This document shows positions 15,718-23,197 of a stretch of DNA of 28,170 nucleotides, piece by piece (position 1 is the stretch's first letter; each line of letters begins with the position of its first letter). This DNA comes from an uncultured Lachnospiraceae bacterium. GTDB lineage: Bacteria > Bacillota > Clostridia > Lachnospirales > Lachnospiraceae. The notes under the pieces were generated by a model that saw nothing but the letters and a program-made list of their open reading frames with translations, searched no databases and was not told where the DNA came from. The translations under genes and the position numbers were made by a program. The stretch spans positions 1 to 28,170 of the forward strand of contig CAJULP010000023.1 in assembly GCA_910587295.1 (NCBI GenBank), written 5' to 3'.

Positions 15718-16682
15718 TTTTTCCGCCCTTCATCCCACAAATAACCGTCAAAATCCTCTTCATCCGCGAAATCCAGGGAACGCAGCGGATCCATCAGCCA
15801 ATACCTGCACAAAAAATCCCCGTTTCCATCTTGATCTATATCAACAATCTCCATCTGCCCCGGATATAGTTCTTTTACCCGCTGGCTTGCCAATGGGGAT
15901 CCATAATCCCCCTTCTGATAAACGATGACCGTTCCTGCCTCTTCCCCCGTACTGCCTTTCATCACAACAAATAAAGGCTTTCCCTGTTTACGGTTCACCC
16001 AAAAATAATACTCTCTCTGGCCGTCGTAAGAACGACTGTCCTTAACATCCTTTTCCCCGTCCGTCTGCACCAGCCCATAGTACAGGAAATCACCAAAACT
16101 TTCCACCTCGTTTGTATACGCATAGATGCTGCTTTCCCTGACATGGAACAGATGTCTTTTGGAGCCTTTTCCGGAAAAAAGAAAATACTCTTTTTCTTCT
16201 GTATCCCGGTTTTCCCCGTACATCCAACAGCCCTCTGCTTCCTTTGCCCTGCCGCTGCCAGGGATTCCATACAAAACAGAAGTGGGGAAGTATTCCCTCA
16301 CTTCTGCTGCCAATTCCAATGTATCTTCCGGCATCCCGGAAATGACATAAGGCGTGATCACAATCTCATGCTCATAGCCCTCTTTATGCTTTTCCATTTC
16401 CCCATCCTCACACCAGGAATGGGTATCCAACAAAATGTATTGGGTGGCAGCGCCTTCTCCGCGTTTTTCCGCCTGCCACCCTGCCGGAAGCCTGACGGTA
16501 AGGTTTCCAATCGCAAGGACAGTTTCATCCCCATCCTTTTTCTCACTATAAGAAACTTGGCAGGGTGTGAATGAAACACCCTTTTCCCTTTTCCCGGTTC
16601 CCATACACACCAACGTGCCAAACACCAAAAACACAACCAATGCAGCAGCTTTCCATTTCCTTTTTCCCATAGCAAAAGCCAC
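15702..16682 (-). CDS. 5' part of a frameshifted exported DxDxDG-repeat protein
   Basis: This 326-residue frame starts at a GTG (AAGGA five bases upstream) or at the ATG four codons later. It has a signal sequence (KWKAAALVVFLVFGTLVCMG) and an extracytoplasmic body. Near the end is DIDQDGNGD, a DxDxDG calcium-loop motif as in VCBS/FG-GAP-type repeats. The last residues (KKSRRA, then stop) are out of character: one extra A in the A6 run at 15722-15717 would continue the frame into the 3' part as KKIPESLKEYL. The break is either a real mutation, phase-variable slippage, or a sequencing error. Function is unknown; position in an operon with a response regulator and kinase suggests a surface sensor or a target of that system. 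Confidence 0.75.
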   Translation of the reverse strand: MAFAMGKRKWKAAALVVFLVFGTLVCMGTGKREKGVSFTPCQVSYSEKKDGDETVLAIGNLTVRLPAGWQAEKRGEGAATQYILLDTHSWCEDGEMEKHKEGYEHEIVITPYVISGMPEDTLELAAEVREYFPTSVLYGIPGSGRAKEAEGCWMYGENRDTEEKEYFLFSGKGSKRHLFHVRESSIYAYTNEVESFGDFLYYGLVQTDGEKDVKDSRSYDGQREYYFWVNRKQGKPLFVVMKGSTGEEAGTVIVYQKGDYGSPLASQRVKELYPGQMEIVDIDQDGNGDFLCRYWLMDPLRSLDFADEEDFDGYLWDEGRKKSRRA

Positions 16683-16705
16683 ACCTTTCCTTTGAACGTG
16701 ATGCT

Positions 16706-16760
16706 ATTATAAACCGCCCTTGCATCAAACTTGCATCAAAAGTGCATCATTTTTGCATAC
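16706..16760 (-). promoter_or_regulatory. Promoter with four 11-bp-phased TGATGCA repeats (array A)
   Basis: On the plus strand TGCATCA occurs at 16721, 16732 and 16743, and TGCATA at 16754, in exact 11-bp steps. On the minus strand the TGATGCA repeats lead, after exactly 9 bases, to a consensus TATAAT (16711-16706). There is no separate -35. Repeat number, period and distance to the -10 match array B at 2211-2265. It directly follows the Nudix gene's stop codon and drives the DxDxDG-repeat/response-regulator/kinase operon, so autoregulation by that regulator is the simplest model. Confidence 0.78.
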
Positions 16761-16762
16761 TT

Positions 16763-17242
16763 TTATACTTCCAGTTCCTTCCCGTCAAGGACAGCCCGGT
16801 ATAAGGTTCCGTCCTCGTGGTAGCACAATTTCAAGGAAAAAAAGGGAACTTCATTTTCCATAAGCTCCAAAAACAAAAGGTCGCCCTTCCACAGGTTCAG
16901 GCTCCTTACCTGATCCTTGGGAACCCATTCCAGCGCCCCTTCTTTACAATCCGTCAGCGTTCCCACAAACTCATCCGCAGTATACAGGCACATATACTCC
17001 GCCGGGTCATCACTATAACAAAAAGTCACAATCCCCCGGAACTGCCAGCTTGTAAGCGTCAGGCCGGTCTCTTCCTTCACCTCGCGGAGCAGACAGTCCT
17101 CCGGGCTTTCTCCGGCTTCAAAATGCCCGCCTACGCCAATCCATTTATCCTTATTTACATCATTCTTTTTGGAAACCCTGTGCAGCATCAGGTACTTTCC
17201 GTCCTTTTCCATGTAACACAGGGTGGTCAACGCACTTTTCAT
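16763..17242 (-). CDS. Nudix hydrolase (MutT/8-oxo-dGTPase type)
   Basis: The complete Nudix box GX5EX7REUXEEXGU is present: G39, E45, R53, E54, E57, E58, G60, with the surrounding segment GGHFEAGESPEDCLLREVKE. Nudix enzymes cleave nucleoside diphosphates linked to another moiety; the 159-residue length and LTTLCYMEKDGKYLMLHRV start are typical of MutT-like 8-oxo-dGTP pyrophosphatases, although the true substrate cannot be read from sequence. The ATG lies two bases after the yqeY stop with no strong ribosome site, so translation is probably coupled. It is the last gene of the receiver-RelQ, holA, yqeY cluster. Confidence 0.93.
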   Translation of the reverse strand: MKSALTTLCYMEKDGKYLMLHRVSKKNDVNKDKWIGVGGHFEAGESPEDCLLREVKEETGLTLTSWQFRGIVTFCYSDDPAEYMCLYTADEFVGTLTDCKEGALEWVPKDQVRSLNLWKGDLLFLELMENEVPFFSLKLCYHEDGTLYRAVLDGKELEV

Positions 17243-17244
17243 AT

Positions 17245-17691
17245 TCAGCCCAGCATTTCCCCGACAATTTTGTTCACCAGCCCACCATCAGCCCTGCCTT
17301 TTACTTTAGGCATCAACTCCTTCATCACTTTACCTTTATCTTTTCCGGATGGTTCTGTGATCCCAAGGCTTTCAAGGACCTGCTTAACCGTCTCCCTGAT
17401 TGCATCCTCACTCATCTCCTCCGGCGCAAACTTCTGGTATACGCTAAGCCTGATACGACAGGCTTCTTTAATATCCTCACGGTCTTCCGGGGCAAGCTCC
17501 ATGGTCTCTTTGGTCTGTTTCATTTCCTTTTTGACTACCTCGAACTCTTCCGCCTCTGTCAGATCCTCACGTTTATCAATGGCCTTGTTTTTCAAGGCGG
17601 AAAGCAGCATGGAAAGGGCATCCTTCCTTGGCTTATCCTTACTTTTCATGGCCTCCACCATCTGGCTTCTTACCTCATCAATCATACTCAT
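17245..17691 (-). CDS. yqeY: GatB/YqeY domain protein
   Basis: YqeY proteins resemble the tail domain of the amidotransferase subunit GatB and may interact with tRNA or aminoacylation enzymes; the precise role is not settled. The sequence opens MSMIDEVRSQMVEAMKSKDK, continues RKDALSMLLSALKNKAID and ends in the conserved GKVMKELMPKVKGRADGGLV, all family hallmarks. The frame is open from 17712, but the ATG at 17691 matches the family start and has GGGA seven bases upstream, giving 148 residues. It lies between holA and the Nudix gene, with gaps of a few bases. Confidence 0.93.
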   Translation of the reverse strand: MSMIDEVRSQMVEAMKSKDKPRKDALSMLLSALKNKAIDKREDLTEAEEFEVVKKEMKQTKETMELAPEDREDIKEACRIRLSVYQKFAPEEMSEDAIRETVKQVLESLGITEPSGKDKGKVMKELMPKVKGRADGGLVNKIVGEMLG

Positions 17692-17715
17692 AACTAATTC
17701 CCATCCTTTCATTCT

Positions 17716-18696
17716 TTATCGGTTACTGCTATATTTCACGATCAAAAGCTCCACGCTCATGTTATCGTTCAGCCTGCCTGTCTTGATCGCTTCTTCCGCT
17801 TCCACGCAGGCTTCCACCGTCTCCCGAAGTTCCTCTTTTTGAAACCGGGAAGCCTGGGTTACATACTTTCCCGCAACAAAGCCCGGAAGCCCTACTTTCT
17901 CCCCGATTGCCCTGCCTTGGTATCCTTTTCCTGCAAGTTCTTTTACCTGCAAAAGAAGATTAAACTGCCTGGTGATCAGAAACAAGATCCGCATAGGCGG
18001 CTCTTTTAACGCCAACAGCTCATAATAAAGTTCCAACGCCTTTTTTTGCTTCCTGTCCGCAATAGCGTTTATCATATCAAAAATGTGGCTGGAAATCCTT
18101 TTGGTGCAGATCTGCACAATATCCCGTTCCGTTATAGCATCCTGGTCCATGCAATAACAAAAAAGCTTCTCCATCTCTTTTTGAATATTTTCCATATCGG
18201 TACCGGTCATTTCCAAAAGAAAATTCAGGGCTGGCTCGGAAATCTTTTTGTTTTCCCGTTTCACCATCCCAAGCACCCAGCGTTTTAGCGTGTTCTCATC
18301 CTGAATGCCAAACTCCACGGCACACCCCTTTGCGGATACCGTCTTATAAAGCTTGCTGCGCTTATCCACCTCTGTCTCCACAAAAAGGAAATAAACCGTT
18401 TGAGCCGGTGATTTTAAATACTCCGAAAGCTCTTCCCCGCCTCCTTTAAACAACCCCGTATTTTCCATGAGAATCAGCCTTTTTTCCGAAAAAAACGGCA
18501 TAGTCTCCGCCTGGTCAATCACTTCCCCTATCGTGACACCCTTTCCTTCATAATAATGATAATTCATGGAATCATCACCGATAATGGCTTCCTTGAGCCT
18601 GTTCTTATATTGTTTGCGCAGATAGGCTTCTTCTCCATAAAGAAGATAAATATGATTCAGTTGTCCGGTTTTCATGTCCTGGTTCAAACGCTGCAA
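17716..18696 (-). CDS. holA: DNA polymerase III delta subunit
   Basis: HolA is the clamp-loader delta subunit that opens the sliding clamp. The N-terminus LNQDMKTGQLNHIYLLYGEE followed by AYLRKQYKNRLKEAI is diagnostic, as are FFSEKRLILMENTGLF and the C-terminal TGRLNDNMSVELLIVKY. The start is a TTG at 18696, supported by GGAGG eight bases upstream, and gives 326 residues, the normal size. The ribosome site lies immediately beyond the stop codon of the preceding receiver-RelQ gene, so the two are probably co-transcribed. Confidence 0.95.
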   Translation of the reverse strand: MQRLNQDMKTGQLNHIYLLYGEEAYLRKQYKNRLKEAIIGDDSMNYHYYEGKGVTIGEVIDQAETMPFFSEKRLILMENTGLFKGGGEELSEYLKSPAQTVYFLFVETEVDKRSKLYKTVSAKGCAVEFGIQDENTLKRWVLGMVKRENKKISEPALNFLLEMTGTDMENIQKEMEKLFCYCMDQDAITERDIVQICTKRISSHIFDMINAIADRKQKKALELYYELLALKEPPMRILFLITRQFNLLLQVKELAGKGYQGRAIGEKVGLPGFVAGKYVTQASRFQKEELRETVEACVEAEEAIKTGRLNDNMSVELLIVKYSSNR

Positions 18697-18708
18697 TCCT
18701 GCTTCCTC

Positions 18709-19809
18709 CTATTGCCCCGGTTCCTCTGATACATCATTATTTTTTCGGGAACTGTCAATCTTATCCCTGATTTCTTGCATTTGATAATCCAATACTTCTA
18801 TGGAATCCGCACAGGTTTTTAAAAGGCCTACGATTTCCTCCGCATTATCAATGTCCTTTTTGTATTTCAGCTTATGCTCCAAGCTTGCCCAAAAATCCAT
18901 GGCAATGGTGCGGAACTGTACCTCAACCTTCATATATTTTTTTTCATTTGAAAGAAAGATCGGTACATTTAAAATAAGATGAAGGCTTCTGTATCCGTTA
19001 GTCTTGGGGCTTTTAATGTAATCCTTCCTTCCAAGAAGCGTAATATTATCCTGCTTGACCAAAAGTTCCGCCAGATGGTAAATATCATCCGGAAAGGAAC
19101 AGATCACGCGCACCCCGGCAACATCCTTCAGATTTTCCTTTATACTTTCCACCGTGACCGGATAGCCCTTCCGGCTCAATTTCTCATAAATACTTGCCGG
19201 TGTCTTTAACCTGCTTTTGATCGACTCAAAAGGATTCCTGTTGTATTCTAAGGAAAACTCTTCGTTCAGCACCTGAAGCCGGTTCTCAACCCCCATGATC
19301 GCCGCCCGGTATTCCATCATCAGGCGGTTAAAAGGCTCTGCTTCCTGCAGCTTTTCCGCCTGCAGTTTGATAATCCGGTCCTGCTTTTTTAACGCCTCTT
19401 CCTGCTCCTCAACCTTCTGTGCAAGACGATTTTTCCCGGCAAACAGCTCTATCGTATTTTTAATCCGGTTCCGGACGATTGAGCTTTCAAATGGTTTATG
19501 GATAAAGTCCGCCGCCCCAAACGCAAGACATTGACTTTCAATCTCTATTGCGTTTTCACTGCTTACAACAAGTACAGGAATTTTCTGCAGCCACCCGTTT
19601 TTTTTCATCTCCTTTATTACCGCAAAACCATCCTTATTTGGCATTTGAAGATCCAAAAGAACCGCAACGATACTGCTCTGATACTTCCGAAACTTTCTAA
19701 GTGCCTTCTCCCCATCCTCCGCAATCTCGATCAGATACTCATCTTCCAGCATATTACGCAGCAATTCGCGATTCAATTCCACATCGTCCACTACCAATAT
19801 CCTTTGCAT
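18709..19809 (-). CDS. Response-regulator receiver fused to a RelQ-like (p)ppGpp synthetase
   Basis: Residues 1-120 are a complete receiver: acidic pair D8-D9, phosphoacceptor D53 (VLLDLQMPNKDG), VVSSEN switch and K105 in FIHKPFE. A coiled coil spans about 124-158 (AQKVEEQEEALKKQDRIIKL). Residues 160-345 are a full small alarmone synthetase: NPFESIKSRLKTPASIYEKL, D229 in KDVAGVRVICSFPDD, NGYRSLH at 271-277 (tyrosine stacking on the acceptor nucleotide in this family), and E296 in KVEVQFRTIAMDFWASLEHK. No hydrolase domain is present. The family transfers pyrophosphate from ATP to GDP or GTP. Expected control is phosphorylation of D53 changing oligomeric state or activity. No kinase gene is adjacent. 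Stand-alone RelQ/YjbM proteins lack the receiver and are usually about 210 residues. Confidence 0.93.
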   Translation of the reverse strand: MQRILVVDDVELNRELLRNMLEDEYLIEIAEDGEKALRKFRKYQSSIVAVLLDLQMPNKDGFAVIKEMKKNGWLQKIPVLVVSSENAIEIESQCLAFGAADFIHKPFESSIVRNRIKNTIELFAGKNRLAQKVEEQEEALKKQDRIIKLQAEKLQEAEPFNRLMMEYRAAIMGVENRLQVLNEEFSLEYNRNPFESIKSRLKTPASIYEKLSRKGYPVTVESIKENLKDVAGVRVICSFPDDIYHLAELLVKQDNITLLGRKDYIKSPKTNGYRSLHLILNVPIFLSNEKKYMKVEVQFRTIAMDFWASLEHKLKYKKDIDNAEEIVGLLKTCADSIEVLDYQMQEIRDKIDSSRKNNDVSEEPGQ

Positions 19810-19847
19810 ACCAATACCCCATTCCTAAAAGGTTATACCTGTTACCT

Positions 19848-19853
19848 ATTATA
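19848..19853 (-). promoter_or_regulatory. Possible -10 box for the receiver-RelQ operon
   Basis: TATAAT on the minus strand lies about 39 bases upstream of the start at 19809. The hexamer 17 bases further upstream (TAGAAA) is not a recognisable -35, so a regulator may be needed or the call may be wrong. Confidence 0.35.
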
Positions 19854-19908
19854 CACCGTTTATGACAATTTTTCTACCATACTCTGTTGCATAATAAATT
19901 GTTACTTT

Positions 19909-22128
19909 TTACTCTTGTAAGAATCTACTGACCCACACCCTTTCCCCATCCGTCTCAAAAGTGACCGCCCCGGTCTCATAGGTGACCATCACATCCGTTC
20001 CACAGTCCGCCAAACGCCCCAAAAGCTCCTTATGGGGATGACCGTAGGAATTGTTTTCCCCACAGGAAATAACCGTGTAATAAGGGCGGCACCAATCAAG
20101 CAGCTCTGCCGGCGTGGAATAAGCCGAACCGTGATGAGCTGCTTTCAGGACGGTATACTTACCGGTGTCTTGAATTTGACCGCCTTCCTGCTTTCTTATA
20201 TAAGCAGAAAGCTCCCTCTCACCTTCCCCTTCCAGGTCTCCCGTCAAAAGAGCGCTGAAGTTCCCGTATGTAAGACTTAACACTGTCGAATAGGCATTGG
20301 CGTCTTCTGCTCCATACCCTTTTTGCGGATGCAGGCAGGTGATGCTCACCCCGCCCGCTTGCAGTCTCTGTCCGCGGCTGATGTATGCAACCGGAACCTG
20401 ATTCCGCTCTGCCACGTCCTCCAATTCCTTATATGCATCATTTCTTGCCTCTTTTCCAATATCCGGAAGGATCAGACAGCACACACGGATATCCCCTGTT
20501 ACATTCTGCTCCAGGATCTCTTTCACCCCGTTACAATGATCCGCATCCGGGTGGGTCACAAAAACGGCGTCCAGCTTTTTCGTTCCCTGATACCGCAAAA
20601 ACGGGAGCAGGCGGTATTTCCCCACACCGCTTACCGACGAACTGCCGCCATCAACCAAAAACCTGCTGCCGTCAGCAGTTTCCACATAAATTCCATCCCC
20701 CTGTCCAACATCCAAAAAGGTTACAGCCAGCTTATTACCCGGCCGCCATACAAGCGCCAAAACAGCCAAAAGGATCAATGACCACCTTGTCCAAAGAGCC
20801 AGCCTTTTTTTCAAGAAAATAACCAAAAGAAGGACCGCCATCCATAAAACCATCTGCCAGAACGCAGGTTTCCCTGCCGTTACCATATGCACCGGAAGCT
20901 TCTCATTGATCCCACACGCCAGTTCAAATATTTTAAATATCCCCTGAATCATATGGCCAAGCGGATATGTGGCAAACGGAAAGACCACACTGGCAAACAG
21001 CAAAAGAATCCCTGCCGCCATCAGATAACTCATAAGCGGGATGATGACCAGATTTAACAACATAGACCAAAACGGAAATTGGAAATAATACCATAAATAG
21101 ATGGGCAGTGTGATCACCCCCATGGTAAGCGCGGAAAGAAATAATTTCAGCATTCTGGCAGGCGCCTTTTTCTTTCTATGAAAAGCCGCCCCCTTCCCTT
21201 CTGTAAGCGCCGGGGTAAGGACGCCTATTCCTAAAACACACCCGAAGGAAAATATAAAACCACTATACTCCAGATAAAGCGGCTGCCCGATCAACAAGAT
21301 CACGGCTGCCACCGAAAGCGCCGTCATCATATCATAAGTCCTCTCAAGCATAACAGCCAGCATATGCAGAAAAAACATCAGTATTGCCCGAAGCGCAGAC
21401 ACGGAAAAACCTGTCATCGTACCATATAAAAGCAGCAAAATGGCAGCTGCCAAAGCTGACACCTTCATTGGTGCGCCGCATTTTCGAAGCACATGATAAA
21501 GCCCCATCCCAAGCATAGACACATGCAGCCCGGATATGGCAAGGATATGCGCAATCCCGTTTCTTTGGTATAACTCCTTTACCTCCCGGTCAAGCTCTCC
21601 TTTTTCCCCCAGCAGAATCGTTTTCATCAGGGCACTTTCCTTTTCCGGGAGATTTTCCGAAAGCCTGCGGGACAAAAAGGCCTTAAACCGGTAAAGGGCC
21701 TCCCCCGTTTTGCTGTATCCCACTGTTTTTTCCAGAATCATTGCCTGATTCAGGCGGTAAGAAATTCCAGATATTAGATAATAAGTATATGAATCAAACT
21801 GACCTGGGTTAGAAGCTGTCTCAAACTCCTTATAGCTTCCTTCCACTGTAACGATACTCCCCATTTCCGGCTCTGCCTGCCCACTTTTTAAGTAGCACAG
21901 AGCCCCTTTCCCGGGCGGAGAATCCCCGGACAAATTTTTCAGGTACAAAACCCGCACAGCCTGCCCTGCCTGTTGCCGTACTTCCTTTTGATATACCTTT
22001 CCGGTCACTTTCACCTTCCTTTTTTCTCCCTCATACAGACCCCTGGGAGAAAAAGGCAGCAAACTTACGGCAAAATAAAAGAAAAGGACAATCAACAGAC
22101 AAGCGGACGCCAATGGGCGTTTTCTCAT
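19909..22128 (-). CDS. comEC: ComEC/Rec2-type DNA uptake channel
   Basis: ComEC forms the membrane channel that imports single-stranded DNA during transformation. N-terminal helices are followed by an extracellular OB-like DUF4131 region, the Competence domain with ILAISGLHVSMLGMGLYHVL near residue 196, many helices, and from about 470 a metallo-beta-lactamase domain: VTFLDVGQGDGIYVE, THPDADHCNG near 524, TGDLEGEGE and KAAHHGSAYS. All three domains are intact. The frame is open from 22191, but GAGG five bases before the ATG at 22128 gives a 739-residue protein beginning MRKRPLASACLLIVLFFYF, so the extra N-terminus is unlikely. It is preceded by a structured leader (22141-22224) and the GerMN gene. 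Confidence 0.95.
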   Translation of the reverse strand: MRKRPLASACLLIVLFFYFAVSLLPFSPRGLYEGEKRKVKVTGKVYQKEVRQQAGQAVRVLYLKNLSGDSPPGKGALCYLKSGQAEPEMGSIVTVEGSYKEFETASNPGQFDSYTYYLISGISYRLNQAMILEKTVGYSKTGEALYRFKAFLSRRLSENLPEKESALMKTILLGEKGELDREVKELYQRNGIAHILAISGLHVSMLGMGLYHVLRKCGAPMKVSALAAAILLLLYGTMTGFSVSALRAILMFFLHMLAVMLERTYDMMTALSVAAVILLIGQPLYLEYSGFIFSFGCVLGIGVLTPALTEGKGAAFHRKKKAPARMLKLFLSALTMGVITLPIYLWYYFQFPFWSMLLNLVIIPLMSYLMAAGILLLFASVVFPFATYPLGHMIQGIFKIFELACGINEKLPVHMVTAGKPAFWQMVLWMAVLLLVIFLKKRLALWTRWSLILLAVLALVWRPGNKLAVTFLDVGQGDGIYVETADGSRFLVDGGSSSVSGVGKYRLLPFLRYQGTKKLDAVFVTHPDADHCNGVKEILEQNVTGDIRVCCLILPDIGKEARNDAYKELEDVAERNQVPVAYISRGQRLQAGGVSITCLHPQKGYGAEDANAYSTVLSLTYGNFSALLTGDLEGEGERELSAYIRKQEGGQIQDTGKYTVLKAAHHGSAYSTPAELLDWCRPYYTVISCGENNSYGHPHKELLGRLADCGTDVMVTYETGAVTFETDGERVWVSRFLQE

Positions 22129-22140
22129 TTTTACCTCATT

Positions 22141-22224
22141 TCTGCGCTGCTTTCTGCGCATATCAAGTTTGTGGATGCAGCGCAGACGCAAACTTGCGAG
22201 TGAAAGATTGTAAATCTTTCACTC
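22141..22224 (-). promoter_or_regulatory. Structured leader upstream of comEC
   Basis: The minus strand here contains several inverted repeats. A 12-bp perfect stem (GAGTGAAAGATT at 22198-22209 with its complement at 22213-22224) lies just past the GerMN stop. CAAGTTTG/CAAACTTG pair across about 18 bases, and TCTGCGCTGC (22141-22150) pairs with GCAGCGCAGA (22177-22186). The last two pairings cross or exclude one another, so the leader can fold in alternative ways directly before the comEC ribosome site. No T-run follows any stem. A dispersed palindromic repeat is an equally good explanation. Confidence 0.45.
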
Positions 22225-22241
22225 TTATCCCCATGCCTTCC

Positions 22242-23168
22242 CTACGGTACGACGAGTTCAAGGTTTCTCTCAAATACCGTAGATAGATTTGTATTTTCTT
22301 TATAAGTTACATTCGAATCCCCATTAATGGAGATCTGAACCTTATTGACATTGGTCAGCTCCACCAATGAATTTGTAATAGAATAAATTGTCACATCCGA
22401 TGTCACATTATAGATCTGTGTCAAAAAAGTACTGTTTAAGTTTACATAACATATCCCGTCCTGCACATTGACACTTACCACCCTTGTGCTTGGATTGATT
22501 GTGGGATAAGCGGCTTCATTTTCGGACGGCCCTGCGATCAACTGCTCTATCACAAGCCGCTCCATGGAAATATTGCTGTTATAGACCACACTTCTTGTCA
22601 CTGCAGTAAGACCTGTTCCTTCTTCATTAGCCAGATAAAGGTTCAACTTAACTTTTTCATAGGTATTAATCTCATTTCCCGCATTATCAATAAACTGATC
22701 TGCGTTCATCACACCCACCAACGCACCGGACGCATCCATAAGAGGCTCCGAGTTGACCTGGAAAGACACATACTCGATTCCCTCAATCTGGGTCAGCGTC
22801 CTGACCAATGCTGCGCGCACCAGAATTTCTGTAATGGCAGGCTGCATCCGGTAATTTTCATCAAAATTCAAGACCAGCTGCCCTTCGGAAAACGATGTGC
22901 CGATCAAGTTAAAAGTTCCTGAAAGCGGCGCCTTGTACTCCAGCTTTTCAGGCACGGTACCCATCTGCTGTAAAAACTCCTGCACAAGCCCATCCCGATC
23001 CATGGTTTCCGTGGCATATTCATTAAAAAGCACACCGGTCTCATCATGGTTTACATAATATATATTATAGGTTTTTCCGTTACTCCCATTTTTTTGCTGC
23101 CCACAGGCCCCCGCTAATATCAGCATCCCTGCAAGAACCAAAACGATCATCATTCTTCTGCCTGACAT
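22242..23168 (-). CDS. GerMN domain lipoprotein
   Basis: The N-terminus (RRMMIVLVLAGMLILAGACG) is a lipoprotein-type signal with the likely lipidated Cys in LAGAC. Two GerMN domains follow: one around residues 55-165 (SFSEGQLVLNFDENYRM, VRAALVRTLTQIEGIEYVSF) and one around 190-305 (VNLNSTFLTQIYNVTSDVTI, YSITNSLVELTNVNKVQISI). GerMN domains occur in spore germination GerM and in actinobacterial LpqB, the partner lipoprotein of the MtrAB two-component system. The 308-residue protein lies 29 bases after the WalK-like kinase gene, which suggests a similar accessory role outside the membrane. AGGAG seven bases before the ATG supports the start. Confidence 0.9.
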   Translation of the reverse strand: MSGRRMMIVLVLAGMLILAGACGQQKNGSNGKTYNIYYVNHDETGVLFNEYATETMDRDGLVQEFLQQMGTVPEKLEYKAPLSGTFNLIGTSFSEGQLVLNFDENYRMQPAITEILVRAALVRTLTQIEGIEYVSFQVNSEPLMDASGALVGVMNADQFIDNAGNEINTYEKVKLNLYLANEEGTGLTAVTRSVVYNSNISMERLVIEQLIAGPSENEAAYPTINPSTRVVSVNVQDGICYVNLNSTFLTQIYNVTSDVTIYSITNSLVELTNVNKVQISINGDSNVTYKENTNLSTVFERNLELVVP

Positions 23169-23197
23169 ATCCCATCTCCTAACGACTAAATGGCATC

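Noticed and set aside
15702..15730. Programmed -1 ribosomal frameshift at the A6 run
   Set aside because: The zero frame reads CGG AAA AAA TCC, which is not an X XXY YYZ slippery site, and no obvious stimulatory stem follows. A one-base deletion, phase variation or sequencing error is simpler.
16817..17842. 341-codon plus-strand reading frame
   Set aside because: It runs opposite the Nudix, yqeY and holA genes, which are clear family members. The translation is low in complexity (many Ser, Phe, Leu) and has no ribosome site.
20424..20434. Single TGCATCA inside comEC
   Set aside because: It is one copy within coding sequence, with no 11-bp partners and no -10 box at the right distance.
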